Assembly (NCBI GenBank): GCA_019400425.1 | Contig: JAFREE010000267.1 | Location: 1 to 20,637 of the forward strand | Length of the DNA stretch: 20,637 nucleotides | Source of the DNA: Hymenochaete sp. R1 | Taxonomy: Eukaryota; Basidiomycota; Agaricomycetes; Hymenochaetales; Hymenochaetaceae | Reading direction: 5' to 3' | Notes under the pieces: model-generated | The model's database searches: none | What the model was told of the DNA's origin: nothing | The model's input: the letters and a program-made list of their open reading frames with translations, nothing else | Shown here: positions 8,423 to 18,243 of the stretch, in pieces | Position numbering within the stretch: the stretch's first letter is position 1 | Layout of the letters: each line of letters starts with the position of its first letter | Made by a program: the position numbers and the translations under genes

Positions 8423-8826
8423 TCATGAAGTCACCTCAACGATAACGTTAACGTTGTGAAGAATCGAGCGAGAGCATGGATGTGGGGAGCCGCGAGCGAG
8501 ACACTCGGACACTTGGCGAGCCGTAAGCGTAAGCGGGGTTCTGGTTCATGATGGGGGTGAAGGACGTGAAGGGAGGTGAAGAGAGCATGAGGGTGAAGGT
8601 GAAGAGAGTGAAAAGGGACGCGCCGGACTCGGAGCGAGCGGAGTGTGCGCGTGTGTGCCGAGTGTCCCGTCAGTCGCGGCACCGGCACCGGCTTACGGAA
8701 GGTCTTTACGGCTTTCAAAGTTCGAAAGTATTCAGCTTCTTTTCTTCTTATCTAAGATCTTCTTATCGTTGTTCCAGTCTGTTCGTTTGTTCGTCGTAGT
8801 GTCCGATCGACGTGAGTGCGGAACCG

Positions 8827-8842
8827 TCGGTCGGTCGGTCGG
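8827..8842 (+). repeat. TCGG tetramer array
   Basis: Four perfect TCGG units followed by TCTG and a further TCGG. Confidence 0.85.
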
Positions 8843-9230
8843 TCTGTCGGTCGTCAAGGACCATCCAATTTGTATCAATTCAATGAATACATCGTCGGCC
8901 ATCTGCGCGCTCTTTCCCCTCGTCCCTCGAGCGGATCTCTCATCTCATCGTTCGATCACCTCGTTGAAACAAGCCCCACCCACCTGCCCAGCGCCACAGC
9001 GCCATCGGACGCGGAACACTTCGCAACGCTTACGCTTACTGACTTAAGCTTAGCAACACTAGCCCTAGTACAAGCACGAGCACGACCCCTTGGCGCCTAT
9101 CTTTTTTCTTCTCGTTATCCGTTATCCGTCCCTTTAAGCTTATCCCTTGCCCGAGCGGTGAGGGCGACGGCGACACACACCCGCTCTAAGTATCGGTATT
9201 GTTATTAATACCCTCACTTTGTTGGGCACC

Positions 9231-9386
9231 ATGCCCCCCTTCCGGTCCCGACTCGTCTCGTTACCCTCCCCCCTCCCCCTCCAACACCGTAACAGTAACC
9301 AACGAGAGAACAAAGCGCTATGGCCTCCCGCGACCGCGATCATCAACATCTCCAACCACGTCCACGTCCAGCGTCTTTCTACCTAG
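9231..9386 (+). other. Possible upstream ORF overlapping the serine-rich gene start
   Basis: An ATG in a favourable context (CACCATGCC) opens a 51-codon frame that runs past the ATG at 9320 in a different frame and ends at TAG 9384-9386. If the transcript starts upstream of it, this ORF could reduce translation of the downstream gene. The peptide itself shows no recognisable features. Confidence 0.35.
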
Positions 9387-11758
9387 GCGGCCCTCAGTCA
9401 CACCCACGCCCTCATTCATTTCACGACTCTTCCCCCTCCTCTACCTGCGCCTCTTCACCAAACTCGAACTCGAACACGACCATGTCCTCGTCCCCGCCCC
9501 TCCCGCTCCCGCTCACCAAACGCTCATCAGTCACCTTCCGTCCCTCCCCGCTCGCGGGGCCCGTGTTATCCTACGATTCGTTCCTTTTGGAGTTGGAGTT
9601 GGAGGGAGGTGCCGATTCCGGTTCCGGTGCGGAGGGGGAAGAGGAGGGCGAGGGCGACGAGGGGAGTACGGGGACGGGGACGAGTGCTGGGTCTGGGAGC
9701 GGGTCTGGTGATGGTGATACTGGTACTGATGCTGGTGGGGTACGAAAGGAAAGCTCTGGGGCTGGGTCGCTTTTGCAGAGGAGACGGACGGCGCGGACGC
9801 AAAAAGCGAGAGAGAAAGGGAGAGAGAGGCCTGCTAGTTGGATCGGCGTCGGCATCGCGGGTGAGTACTAGTGTCTCCTTCCACTTATTTTTGTTTCTTT
9901 CATTTTTTCATTTGACTGACTGACCGATTCGTTCTATTTTCTACTTTCTATTTTTATGATCACATTAATGGGTGTATGTGTGTCGCCGCAACAACTCGGA
10001 TTCGCCGCTCCCATCCATCCACCTACACCCACCCATTCACCTACGCACCAAAACCGAAACCAAACCAAATCGAATCGAACAGACCTAGACCTCCGCAAAT
10101 TCTCCCTCTCGCCTTCCCTCCTCAGCCTCTCCTCATCCACCTCTTCCTCTACATCCACCTCTGCGTCCGCTTCGTCGTTCTCGTCATCCCGATCCCTGTC
10201 CCGATCCCTCTCGCGGTCGAGGTCCCTCTCATCCCGCACGTCCTCTTCCTCGTCCTCGTCCATCGCTTCACCCGATCCAGCTCCCGATCCCGGTCCTGGT
10301 CCTGGTTCAGCGGCTAAGCCTAAGCCTAAGCCTAGGCTTCCTCCTTCCCTACCAGCATCATCCACACGAACAGGGCAAACAGAATCGCAAACGCAAACGG
10401 GGCAATCGCAAACGCAACCCATCCGCCCACGCTACGCTCGCTCCCAGTCCCATTCCCTCCTCTCCCATCCTCCACCTTCGTCCCCGTCCTCGTCCCCGTC
10501 GTCAAACTCACCATACACACACCCACACCCGTACACACATCGCCGCCGCCCCCACTCCTCCCACTCCTCTTACTCCCAGTCCCAGTCGCCGCACCCCTCC
10601 CTCGCGTCCCTCGCCGAGGAGGAGTTCGAGCGTGTTTATGGGGGGCGGGGTGGGGAAGATCGACGTCAAAGTCAAAGTCAAGGACAAGGACAAGAACGAA
10701 GATGGGAAAGTCAAAGACAAAGACAAAGAAGGAGAGATGACTGGTTCGCTGCGGAGCCCTCTCCGCTTCCTCCTTTAGTATTTTCACCGACGGCGGCGGC
10801 GGCGGCGCCAGGGGGGTTAGGGAAGGAGACGGCTGCGCCGCCGCCGCCTGTGTTCTCGAGGAAGGGCCTGAAGGAGCAGGGGGTCGTGATGCCTTTGGCT
10901 GCGGCGCTGTTTTTGGGTGGGAAGGGGGAGGGGTCTGTGGGGTCTGTGGGGGAGGAATCGAAGGGGCCGGGGGAGGTGGGGCTGGTGGGGGAGAAAAACA
11001 AGGAGAAAGAGAAAGGCAAAGAGGAAGGGGACGGGAAGACGAAGATGACAACGACGATGGCGGTGGCGACGAAGATGACGATGTTGAGACGGCGGAGCAC
11101 GAGCTTTCTTCGAGCGCGAACGCGAATGGGGACGCGGGCCAGCTCCGATACCAAAGGCAAAGGCAACGACAACGACAAAGCCAACTCCGACGCCGACGCC
11201 GATACTAATGCCAAAGTCGACAACGGGTCTTCCGAAACGGAAATCGGGACCACCTCCGACGCTGACGTCGAGACTGATACCAACACTAACATCGAGACTA
11301 ACGTTGGTACCAACACCGCTCGGCCCATACCCGTACCCAATTCCATACCCAATTCCACACCCAATTCCATACCCATACCCGAACACGAGCCCGAAAGCGA
11401 CGCAAACGCAAACGCAAGTCCGAGCAGCAGCAGCCCGGACCCGGACCCGAAGTCGACGGTGGACTCGACGGTGGACGCATCGTCAACTTCAGCTTCATCT
11501 CCAACGATATCAGCGTCACCACCATCAAAGCCACCAACGACATCAGCAACATCAAACACAAACACACCGATGGCACCAACGACACCAACGACACCGAAAC
11601 CGCCGCTGTCCTCGTCGCAGCCGCAGTCGCAGTCGAAATCCCCATCCCTGTCCCTCTCCCTATCTCGCAGACTCAGCGCCGCGTTCTCGTTCACATCTGC
11701 GTTCACGTTCGCTTTTTCGGAGAGGCGCAGTCAGAGTCAGAGTCGGAGGGTGGGGTGA
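9320..11758 (+). CDS. Serine-rich low-complexity orphan protein, two exons
   Basis: I do not recognise this protein. Exons 9320-9860 and 10083-11758 give 2217 nt, 738 aa. The donor is a consensus GTGAGT. The stretch from about 9872 to the acceptor CAG at 10080-10082 contains no AG dinucleotide, which strongly supports this acceptor (or the in-frame CTAG six bases later). The head contains KRSSVTFRPSPLAGPVLSYD and an acidic Gly/Ser run. Around residues 160-180 lies a basic QRRRTARTQKAREKGRERP segment. Exon 2 opens with a long Ser run and SRSLSRSRS-like Arg/Ser repeats, then PK, SQ and GQ dipeptide repeats. A non-repetitive part follows (FERVYGG, DDWFAAEPSPLPPLVFSP, PPPVFSRKGLKEQGVVMPLAAALFLGG). 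The tail is repetitive and may be mis-framed. It is probably largely disordered; the Arg/Ser content would suit a nuclear or kinase-regulated protein, but that is a guess. Confidence 0.55.
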
Positions 11759-11963
11759 TGGACGGTGTTGGTGTTGGTGTTGTTGGTGGTGGTAGTTGGC
11801 GATGCTGGTGTTGGGAGTTTCCCTCCCCCCCCCCACAATTCACTGATTTTCGGTTTGGGGTGACTGACCGTTGATCGTTCGTCGCACCACCAGTGGCAAC
11901 TCGAGTAGAGCAGACCCTACTAGAACGGAACAGAACAGAATACAACAGAACAGAGTAGATCCC

Positions 11964-11987
11964 ACTCGTACTCGTACTCGTACTCGT
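11964..11987 (+). repeat. ACTCGT hexamer array, 4 units
   Basis: Four perfect ACTCGT units followed by ACTCAT. Degenerate ACTCAT and ACTTAC words continue to about 12045. Confidence 0.9.
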
Positions 11988-12114
11988 ACTCATTTATACA
12001 TTTACACTTACGCTTGTACTCATACTCATACTAAAACTCATACTTGAGCTTGTAGACCCGTATACCCGTACCCGTAATCGAATACCACACTTGCACACTC
12101 ACACTCGCACACTG

Positions 12115-12168
12115 ACTTGCACTTGCACTTGCACATTCGCGCTGAATGCTGAATGCTGAATGCTGGAT
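12115..12168 (+). repeat. ACTTGC hexamer and GCTGAAT heptamer arrays
   Basis: Three perfect ACTTGC units (12115-12132) are followed within 10 bp by three perfect GCTGAAT units (12141-12161) and a GCTGGAT variant. Confidence 0.85.
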
Positions 12169-12463
12169 GCGCTACACATCACGTCACATCACGGTTTTTT
12201 TACCGAAAAGCTATACCGAAAACCGAAAACCGAAAAACGGATTGACAAACGGATTGACAAACGATAACCGCAGAGAATTCATTCCTTTTCTTGTTTCTTG
12301 TTTTCCTTTTTTATTTTTGTTTTTATCTGTTTTCTTTGGGACGGACAGGTGCAGGCGCAGGTCGTCGGTCACCCGTGGAGAGAAGAATCGGAACTCGAAA
12401 CTTGGAGCGTATGATCGTACATCGTGTACTCTACACAGTCCCATTTACACTACACTACACTAC

Positions 12464-14989
12464 TCAAGTCTGACCCTCTACGACCCCGACCCCCGACCCT
12501 GACCCCCGATCCAGATTGAGCACGAACGTCCTCGATTCGTTCGACGCGTTGGCGTCGGCCGTGGCGGGTGAGGTTGAGGATGGGGAGAGCGAGAGCCAGC
12601 GGCCGAGACGTGGTTCGCGCCCCAGGGCTGCGACGATGATGATGCTTTCTTCGGTTTTGTGTTTGGGTTTGGGTTTTGAGTGGGGATTAGGATTGGGATT
12701 GGGATTGGGGAGGAGAAGGGAGGAGGTTGAGTCCGGGTTCGGTGCGAGGTCCTCCTTTTCGTTCATACGTGCACCCTCCTCCTCCTCACCACCACCCTTC
12801 CCCGCCCCCTTCCCCGCCATCGCCATCGAACTCGACTTCGACTTCGACCGCGCATCCACCTTCAACCAAGCCCACCCCTCCGTCGTCTTCCTCGGGACGC
12901 TCAGCACCTGCAACGAGTTCACGACCCCCGGCGCGGGGAGGACGCCTACCAGGCTCAGGCCTATCGAGTTTGCGTTGCCGCTCTTGCCCCCACCCCCACT
13001 TCGACTTCGACCTTTCCTATCTTCGTTCTTCGTCCCCACCGCACCCAACCCCGCACCCGCCCTCACACCTACCCCTGCACCCGCCGCCCCGACCCCACAC
13101 ACCCGCCACAACCGAATCTCACCAGAATACGAGCCCGAAGCGAGGAGGTCTCCGTACCGGAGACACGCGAGGGCCGTTATCCACCGCGGGGAGCGTACGG
13201 GCCCTTCTGTCGAGGAGAGGGTTTCGTGCAGGCCGTGTGCGAGGGGATGGGTGAAGATGGGTTTTTTCTTGGTGGTTGTCCAGAGGGAGAGGGTGCTGTT
13301 TGGGGTGGGGTCGGGAAAGGGGGGTGGGGACGAACACGGGGAGGGAGGGGAGAAAGGAAGGATGAGAATGGGTTTGGGTCGTGAAGGTGGAGAGACGAAG
13401 GGAGAGCTTACTTACCCACTATCACCACCGCTCGCGAACGTGCTCTCGTCAATCATAGCTACACAATCCACGCTCCCCTCCTCATACTTCACCACTCCCA
13501 CTCCCACTCCCGTTGCCCCCCTCTCCTTCCCCTCCTCTCCCCCGTCGCCCCCCTCAACCCCCTCCAACCCCCCCTCCAACACCTCCCTCACACGACTCGT
13601 CCCCCCACCCCTAAACACCAACTGCGTCTCCTCCACCACCTTCCAGAGCCTCACCGTCCGGTCGCGCGCCCCGCAGCTCACGACCGTCTCGCCCCGCAGC
13701 GCGTCGAGCGACACCGTGTGGTCTTGGTGTCCGAAGAGCGTGTCGACGTAGCCTAGCACGCTCGGGGAGAGGTCGAAGAGCTTGATGGTGCGGTCTAGCG
13801 AGGCTGAGTAGAGTTGGTGTTGGGCGGAGCCTGAGCTTGAGTTTGAGTTTGAGTTGGGGCTGGAGCTGGAACTCTTGCGGAACGAGAGGGAGGAGACGGT
13901 ATCTTTGTGGCCTGTGAAATTGCGTAGCCATTTGAGAGGTCCTGGGGACGCTGCGCCTTGCGCAGACCTCGAGTTCACTTCCCATGCAACGACCTTACGG
14001 TCCTTCCCTCCGCTGACGAGGAGGGTGCCGTCATCGCTCAGTGCGAGCGCGAGGATCTCGTCCGTATGTCCCTGGATGTCGAAGTTGAAAGTCGACGAAG
14101 CCTTCGCCTTCCCTTTATTATTACTGCTGCTATTACTGCTGTTCTTCTTCGTACTCGTTTTCGAACCTGACCCAGAGGCAGAGGCGGCGTTCGGGTTGAT
14201 TTTGTGCGTCGTCGAGAGCCGGGCGCCCGATGCCAGGTCCGTACGGACGATCAGGCCGTCTTTGCCTGCTGTGAAGAGGACGGTGCCGGATTGGTCTGCG
14301 ATGGCGGCTGTGACTGCCCGTCGGTGTCCTCGCGTTCGAAGAAAATGGGGCTCGGAGGGTATGTGTAGCTTGAATTGTATGTTAGACGCGCGGGGAGAGA
14401 AGATGAGTGGAAGGGGGGAACATACAAAGTCTGCTACCAATCTGTGTAGTTTGCCGTTATGCTCCAGGACATCTTGTTTGAGCCGCGACGAGATGAGCTC
14501 CCTATCAAGGTCTGCAGCGTCAAACTCCCCTTCAGCAGTAACTATCACCCCAGTTCGCGGAATAAAGTTTAAAATTAAATTTCAGCTCCAATAATGACTT
14601 TCTTTCAAGAAGATACGGTAAAAATAGCTGGATAACGTACCAAGGTCCTCCTTCACGCTCTCCAAATACAAATTCGCAAGCCTCAGACGCTTCTCCGCAG
14701 GCGTCTCCATCTCATCCTCCTCCTCATCGCTAGCATATTCTCCCCCCGCGCCCGAACGCAACCCATCGTCATAGTCGTCCTGAGTCACGTCAGACTCGAT
14801 ATCCTCATCCAAGAACCGTGCTTTCCTCGTCTGGGTGTCAGTCTTCGCCTTGCCCTTGCCGTCCGGTCGTGGTCGACCCTTCCCGTTCCCGTTCGCTTTC
14901 GCCGGCCCCTTGGAGCTTGACGGGTCCTGCGGTGCTGCGCTTCTCTTCCGCTTTCGTGTCTTCTTGGAGACGAAGAATGAGTCTGGCAT
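12464..14989 (-). CDS. RRP9: Rrp9 / U3-55K, WD40 protein of the U3 snoRNP
   Basis: Rrp9 binds U3 snoRNA in the nucleolus and helps pre-18S rRNA processing in the small-subunit processome. Four exons on the minus strand: 14989-14641, 14541-14426, 14368-13416 and 13295-12464; 2250 nt, 749 aa. The N-terminus MPDSFFVSKKTRKRKR is basic. ETPAEKRLRLANLYLESVKEDL and DLDRELISSRLKQDVLEHNGKLHRLVADF are typical Rrp9 motifs. Seven beta-propeller blades can be read: GHRRAVTAAIAD, GHTDEILALALS, GHKDTVSSLSFR, GHQDHTVSLDA, GSVDCVAMIDESTFASGGDSGTLSLW (split across intron 3, donor GTAAGT), RWITALACLRYGDLLASGSYSGEIRLW and a last blade with PAPGVVNSLQV and IIIVAALGREPRLGRW. It is longer than yeast or human Rrp9 because of low-complexity insertions: Ser/Asn/Lys-rich between blades 1 and 2, Ser/Asn-rich in blade 3, Gly-rich at about 540-580, and an Asn-Pro repeat from a hexamer array at 12684-12710. 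The plus-strand frame over 12516-13751 is a shadow. Confidence 0.96.
12684..12710 (-). repeat. Coding AATCCC hexamer array in RRP9
   Basis: On the minus strand, four to five AATCCC-type units (one AATCCT) encode an Asn-Pro dipeptide repeat inside the last blade of Rrp9. The unit differs by one base from the non-coding AATCCG array at 7152. Confidence 0.85.
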
Positions 14990-15223
14990 TTTTGGGGTGA
15001 TGCAACGTAGTTTAGTTTATGCGTGAGTACTAGTGAGTGAGCGGTGAGCGCAGCTGAAGGAAAGATTTTCGGAAACTTTTTTTCTGTGCGTGTAGTAATG
15101 ATCGACACGATCGACAAGCAATGTTTGGATATCTCCCTCTCTTCCCGAGGTTTCTACCAGTTCCGACTCCGAGGCGAGGTCTGCTCCTTCATTAATTGCC
15201 GCCAATATCAGAACGAACTGGCC
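14990..15223. promoter_or_regulatory. Shared divergent promoter interval of RRP9 and DUS3
   Basis: Only 234 bp separate the two start codons, so both promoters and leaders must lie here or overlap the genes. AAAGATTTTC at 15061-15070 resembles the yeast rRNA-processing element, but one short match is weak evidence. An upstream ATG at 15098, in frame with DUS3, would add 42 residues lacking family similarity. No clear TATA box is seen. Confidence 0.6.
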
Positions 15224-18200
15224 ATGGAGGAATCCAGTTCCGTATCCGCTGCTCCCGCGTGCCCGCCGGGAACAGCGCCCATCAAGGCAGAGTAAACACC
15301 TTTACGAATCCCCGAATCCCTCTTGAAAGTGCTCAAATACAAATATCGCATTTCACAGATTCAGGCTCTCCACAACCCCGCGCGAAGCCATAGACGACGA
15401 TTCCGCCGAGAAGGCCACCAACCACGCCAGCGCCATCAGCGACGCGCGACAAGGCGAACGGGAAAGCAAGGATGACAGACACGACGACGAGCGCCCTGCA
15501 AAGCGCCAAAAAATGTCTAGGGAAGAAAAGAAGAAACGGTCTGGGGCGAATAAAGGGCGGAGGTTTGGGAAGATGAGGGATGAGGTCGAGCTTTGTTGGA
15601 AGATGGCTACGAACCGCTCGTGTGACTTTGGAGAAAAGTGCGTTGTGGTTTCGTTTATTTTTTTTCTTTCCTTCGTTCTGTGATGCAGTGCAGTCGGAGT
15701 GCTCTGCATGCTGAATTAATGGTGCGCATATAAGGTGTCGGTTCACCCATGACGTCTCGGAATACCTCGAACAAAAACCCAGAGACTTAGTCTTCCCCCA
15801 ATCCGTGGACTCGCTAGTCGACCCCGCTCCGGATACTCAGACTCCCGACTTGGAAGAAGAAAAAAGTAATATTGATGGCCTCCCTACATCCATAAACCCG
15901 ACCTCGGTCTGTCCAGTATTTGTGGACAGGGGGGAATGTCGACTTGGATTCAAGTGCCGCTTCCTCGGAGGGCATATCAAGAAAAATGATGAAGGATCAC
16001 TCGAAATCCTGAGAGACGAAGAAAAAGCGGCTGAAAGACGGGACGGTGCCACTGAGCTGAACTTTCTCTCGGGGGAAACCATTAAGCAGCTTCGAACCAA
16101 AAAGGTATGTTTTGGCGTCCCATTCCCAGCCCTCAAACTTTCATTGCTATTGCTAAATGAGCTAACGGCGTCCGCAGTATCCTAAACCACTCACAGATGC
16201 GTATCTGAAAGAACTGCAAGATTCGGAGAAGACTCAGAAGATAGAGCCAAAAACTGGCGAACGATCCATGACTTTCACAGAAACGGATGTCGTAGACGAA
16301 ACCAAGGCCCAGCAAGACACGCCCGATGTCCCGTTACGCCCAAGCGAGAAGAAACGTCTCAACTGGAAAGGCCTGACCTGTGAGTGTTGGTGATGTGCAT
16401 AGACCTTTGCTTCCGGCTGAAGCGCTTCTGCTAGACTTGGCCCCACTCACCACCGTTGGTAATTTAGTGAGTTCCGTCCGACATCTTATCGGCCGCTATC
16501 TTGTCTTACGAGGCTAGCCCTTCAGACAACTTTGCGTTTCGATGGGCGCAGATATAACCTGCGGGGAGAGTACGTATCCCCCTTTCTCCATGCATGCCCT
16601 AATCTCATTCTCACGCATTTGTATATTTTTCTGTCTTTTTCTCTCTCTCCGTAGTGGGCCTCGCAACATCCTTCCTCCAAGGCTCGAAAGAAGAATGGTC
16701 CCTGGTCCGCCGACACCCCTCCGAACAGATCTTCGGTGTCCAGCTCGCAGGAAGCAAGCCCGCGACGATGGTCGCCACCGCTGAGACGATCGCGCGGGAG
16801 TTCAAAGCTGGGAAAGGCGGGGTCGATTTCGTCGACGTGAACTGTGGATGTCCCATCGATCTGGTGTTTAGAGCGGGGAGCGGGTCTGCTCGTGAGTGGA
16901 TTCTTCACCATCACCGGTTTCTCGGTTTTTTGATTCTCGTTGGGAACTCTGTTTGCGGACGGCACGGGCTATCGTGGATTGTTGCAGTGCTTGACACCCC
17001 CGGAAAACTGAGCAAGATCCTTGTTGGGATGAATAGAGCCCTCGGAGAGATACCATTAACGGTGAAATTACGAACGGGAGTAAAAGAAGGCAAGAACACA
17101 GCTCACAAGCTCATGCCGCGACTCGCTACCGAGACCGGCATTGGAGCCATAACCGTAAGCTCGGTCTTTCCTTTTCGATTTCTAACTCGTTTGTATGGTT
17201 GACTCCTTGGTGTTCGTATTTGAAGCTGCATGGCCGGACCCGTCAGCAACGGTACAGCAAGCTCGCGGACTGGGACTACATCCGTGAGTGCGTGGACGCC
17301 GTACGCGCACGCGAAGCAGACGAAGGCCGTACGTCCATCCTCTCTTCCCACCCCTCTCCCATCTCGCCCCGTCACACAATATCAATGTTAACAATCAAAA
17401 CATCTTATCATCCAGTTCCACCAATCCCGATATTCGGCGGAGGCGACGCATACTCTTCGCAGGGCTATTGGGAGAGCGTCGAGCGCGGCGGCGTGGACGG
17501 CGTCATGGTCGGGCGTGGGGCGCTCATCAAGCCGTGGATCTTCACTGAGATCAAGGAAAGACGGGAATGGGACATCAGTGCGCGCGAGAGATTGGAATTG
17601 ATACGGAATGTGCGTGTTTTTTCTTGTTCGATTAGGTTTTGATTGATCATTAAAGATTTCTCCCCGTTATAATGCCTCGCTTTCGATATATTCACGTACA
17701 TACTCATACGACGTGCATTGTTCTGTATGCCACATGTACCTGGAACCGAAACATAGTACGCCGAGTTCGGCCTGAAGTAAGTCGACGTCCTTATTCTCAT
17801 AAACTCCAAAGAAGAAAAGATTCAGTCTCACAACTCAACCTCGTCTTCCTTTTTTTCTGTTTACACTACAATAGTCACTTTGGCACCGACACCGCGGGCG
17901 TGAACACGACGCGCCGCTACCTCTGCGAGGCCCTCTCCTTCATGCACCGCTACGTCCCCATCGGCATCCTCGAAGTCCTCCCAGGCCGGCTCAACGACCG
18001 CCCTCCATCGTTCAGGGGCCGCAACGAACTTGGTGAGTTCTTTTCCTTTCAATTTAACTGACAAGCATGTGAACTATCACTCATGTTCCCATGTATGTGT
18101 CTCCAGAAACGCTCCTCTCGAGCCCCTCGAGCCAAGACTGGGTCAAGATCTCCGAGATGTTCCTGGGCAAAATCCCAGAAGAATGGTCGTTCACGCCAAA

Positions 18201-18243
18201 GCATAAAAGCAACGCGTATGGCTCCGAAGAGGGGAACGGTTGA
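15224..18243 (+). CDS. DUS3: tRNA-dihydrouridine(47) synthase, Dus3 family
   Basis: This flavin enzyme reduces uridine 47 in the tRNA variable loop to dihydrouridine with NAD(P)H. Thirteen exons: 15224-15291, 15359-15637, 15735-16104, 16178-16379, 16435-16466, 16518-16569, 16655-16891, 16988-17154, 17226-17328, 17416-17609, 17757-17776, 17875-18032 and 18107-18243; 2019 nt, 672 aa, close to the yeast length. The start sits in CCATGG and is followed by [10 protein letters not shown], a usual Dus3 N-terminal motif. Two CCCH zinc fingers, C-x8-C-x5-C-x3-H (C102, C111, C117, H121) and C-x8-C-x5-C-x5-H (C175, C184, C190, H196), mark the eukaryotic Dus3 type. The catalytic barrel has [38 protein letters not shown] (probable catalytic C400), [28 protein letters not shown] and [15 protein letters not shown]. 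The flavin-site word usually written GNGD reads GGGD here. Exon 11 is only 20 nt and exon 5 only 32 nt. Exon 2 may start at 15359 or 15365. Confidence 0.97.

Larger units (their letters stand above)
5909..9319. other. Long gene-poor interval filled with short tandem repeats
   Basis: About 3.4 kb has no gene I can support on either strand. It is crowded with microsatellites, mainly of 6-bp period, listed separately, together with many degraded runs of the same kinds. Open frames here are repeat artefacts giving dipeptide strings. About 6530-6600 holds two copies of GTAAAAGCCTG, 42 bp apart. About 6750-6775 holds a GAGTCCG / CGGACTC inverted repeat. The last 200 bases are probably the promoter and leader of the gene at 9320. 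Confidence 0.7.
11759..12463. other. Repeat-rich spacer between the serine-rich gene and RRP9
   Basis: No gene is supported. It holds several short tandem arrays (ACTCGT, ACTTGC, GCTGAAT and degenerate ACCGAAA and GGATTGACAAAC runs). It serves as the 3' region for both flanking genes, which converge here. Confidence 0.7.

Noticed and set aside
10316..10338. Telomere-like CCTAAG repeats
   Set aside because: The unit is CCTAAG, not CCCTAA. It is short, lies inside a coding exon and encodes Pro-Lys.
10711..11706. Long minus-strand open frame (331 codons) opposite the serine-rich gene
   Set aside because: Its product is a mirror of the plus-strand repeats (Val/Leu/Ser strings) with no recognisable motifs, and no intron or promoter supports it.
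12516..13751. Plus-strand open frame of 411 codons over RRP9
   Set aside because: The minus strand here encodes clear Rrp9 blades and motifs with matching splice sites. The plus frame is a composition-driven shadow.
15098..15223. Upstream in-frame ATG for DUS3
   Set aside because: It would add 42 residues with no family similarity. The ATG at 15224 has a better context and places the [10 protein letters not shown] motif near the N-terminus as usual.
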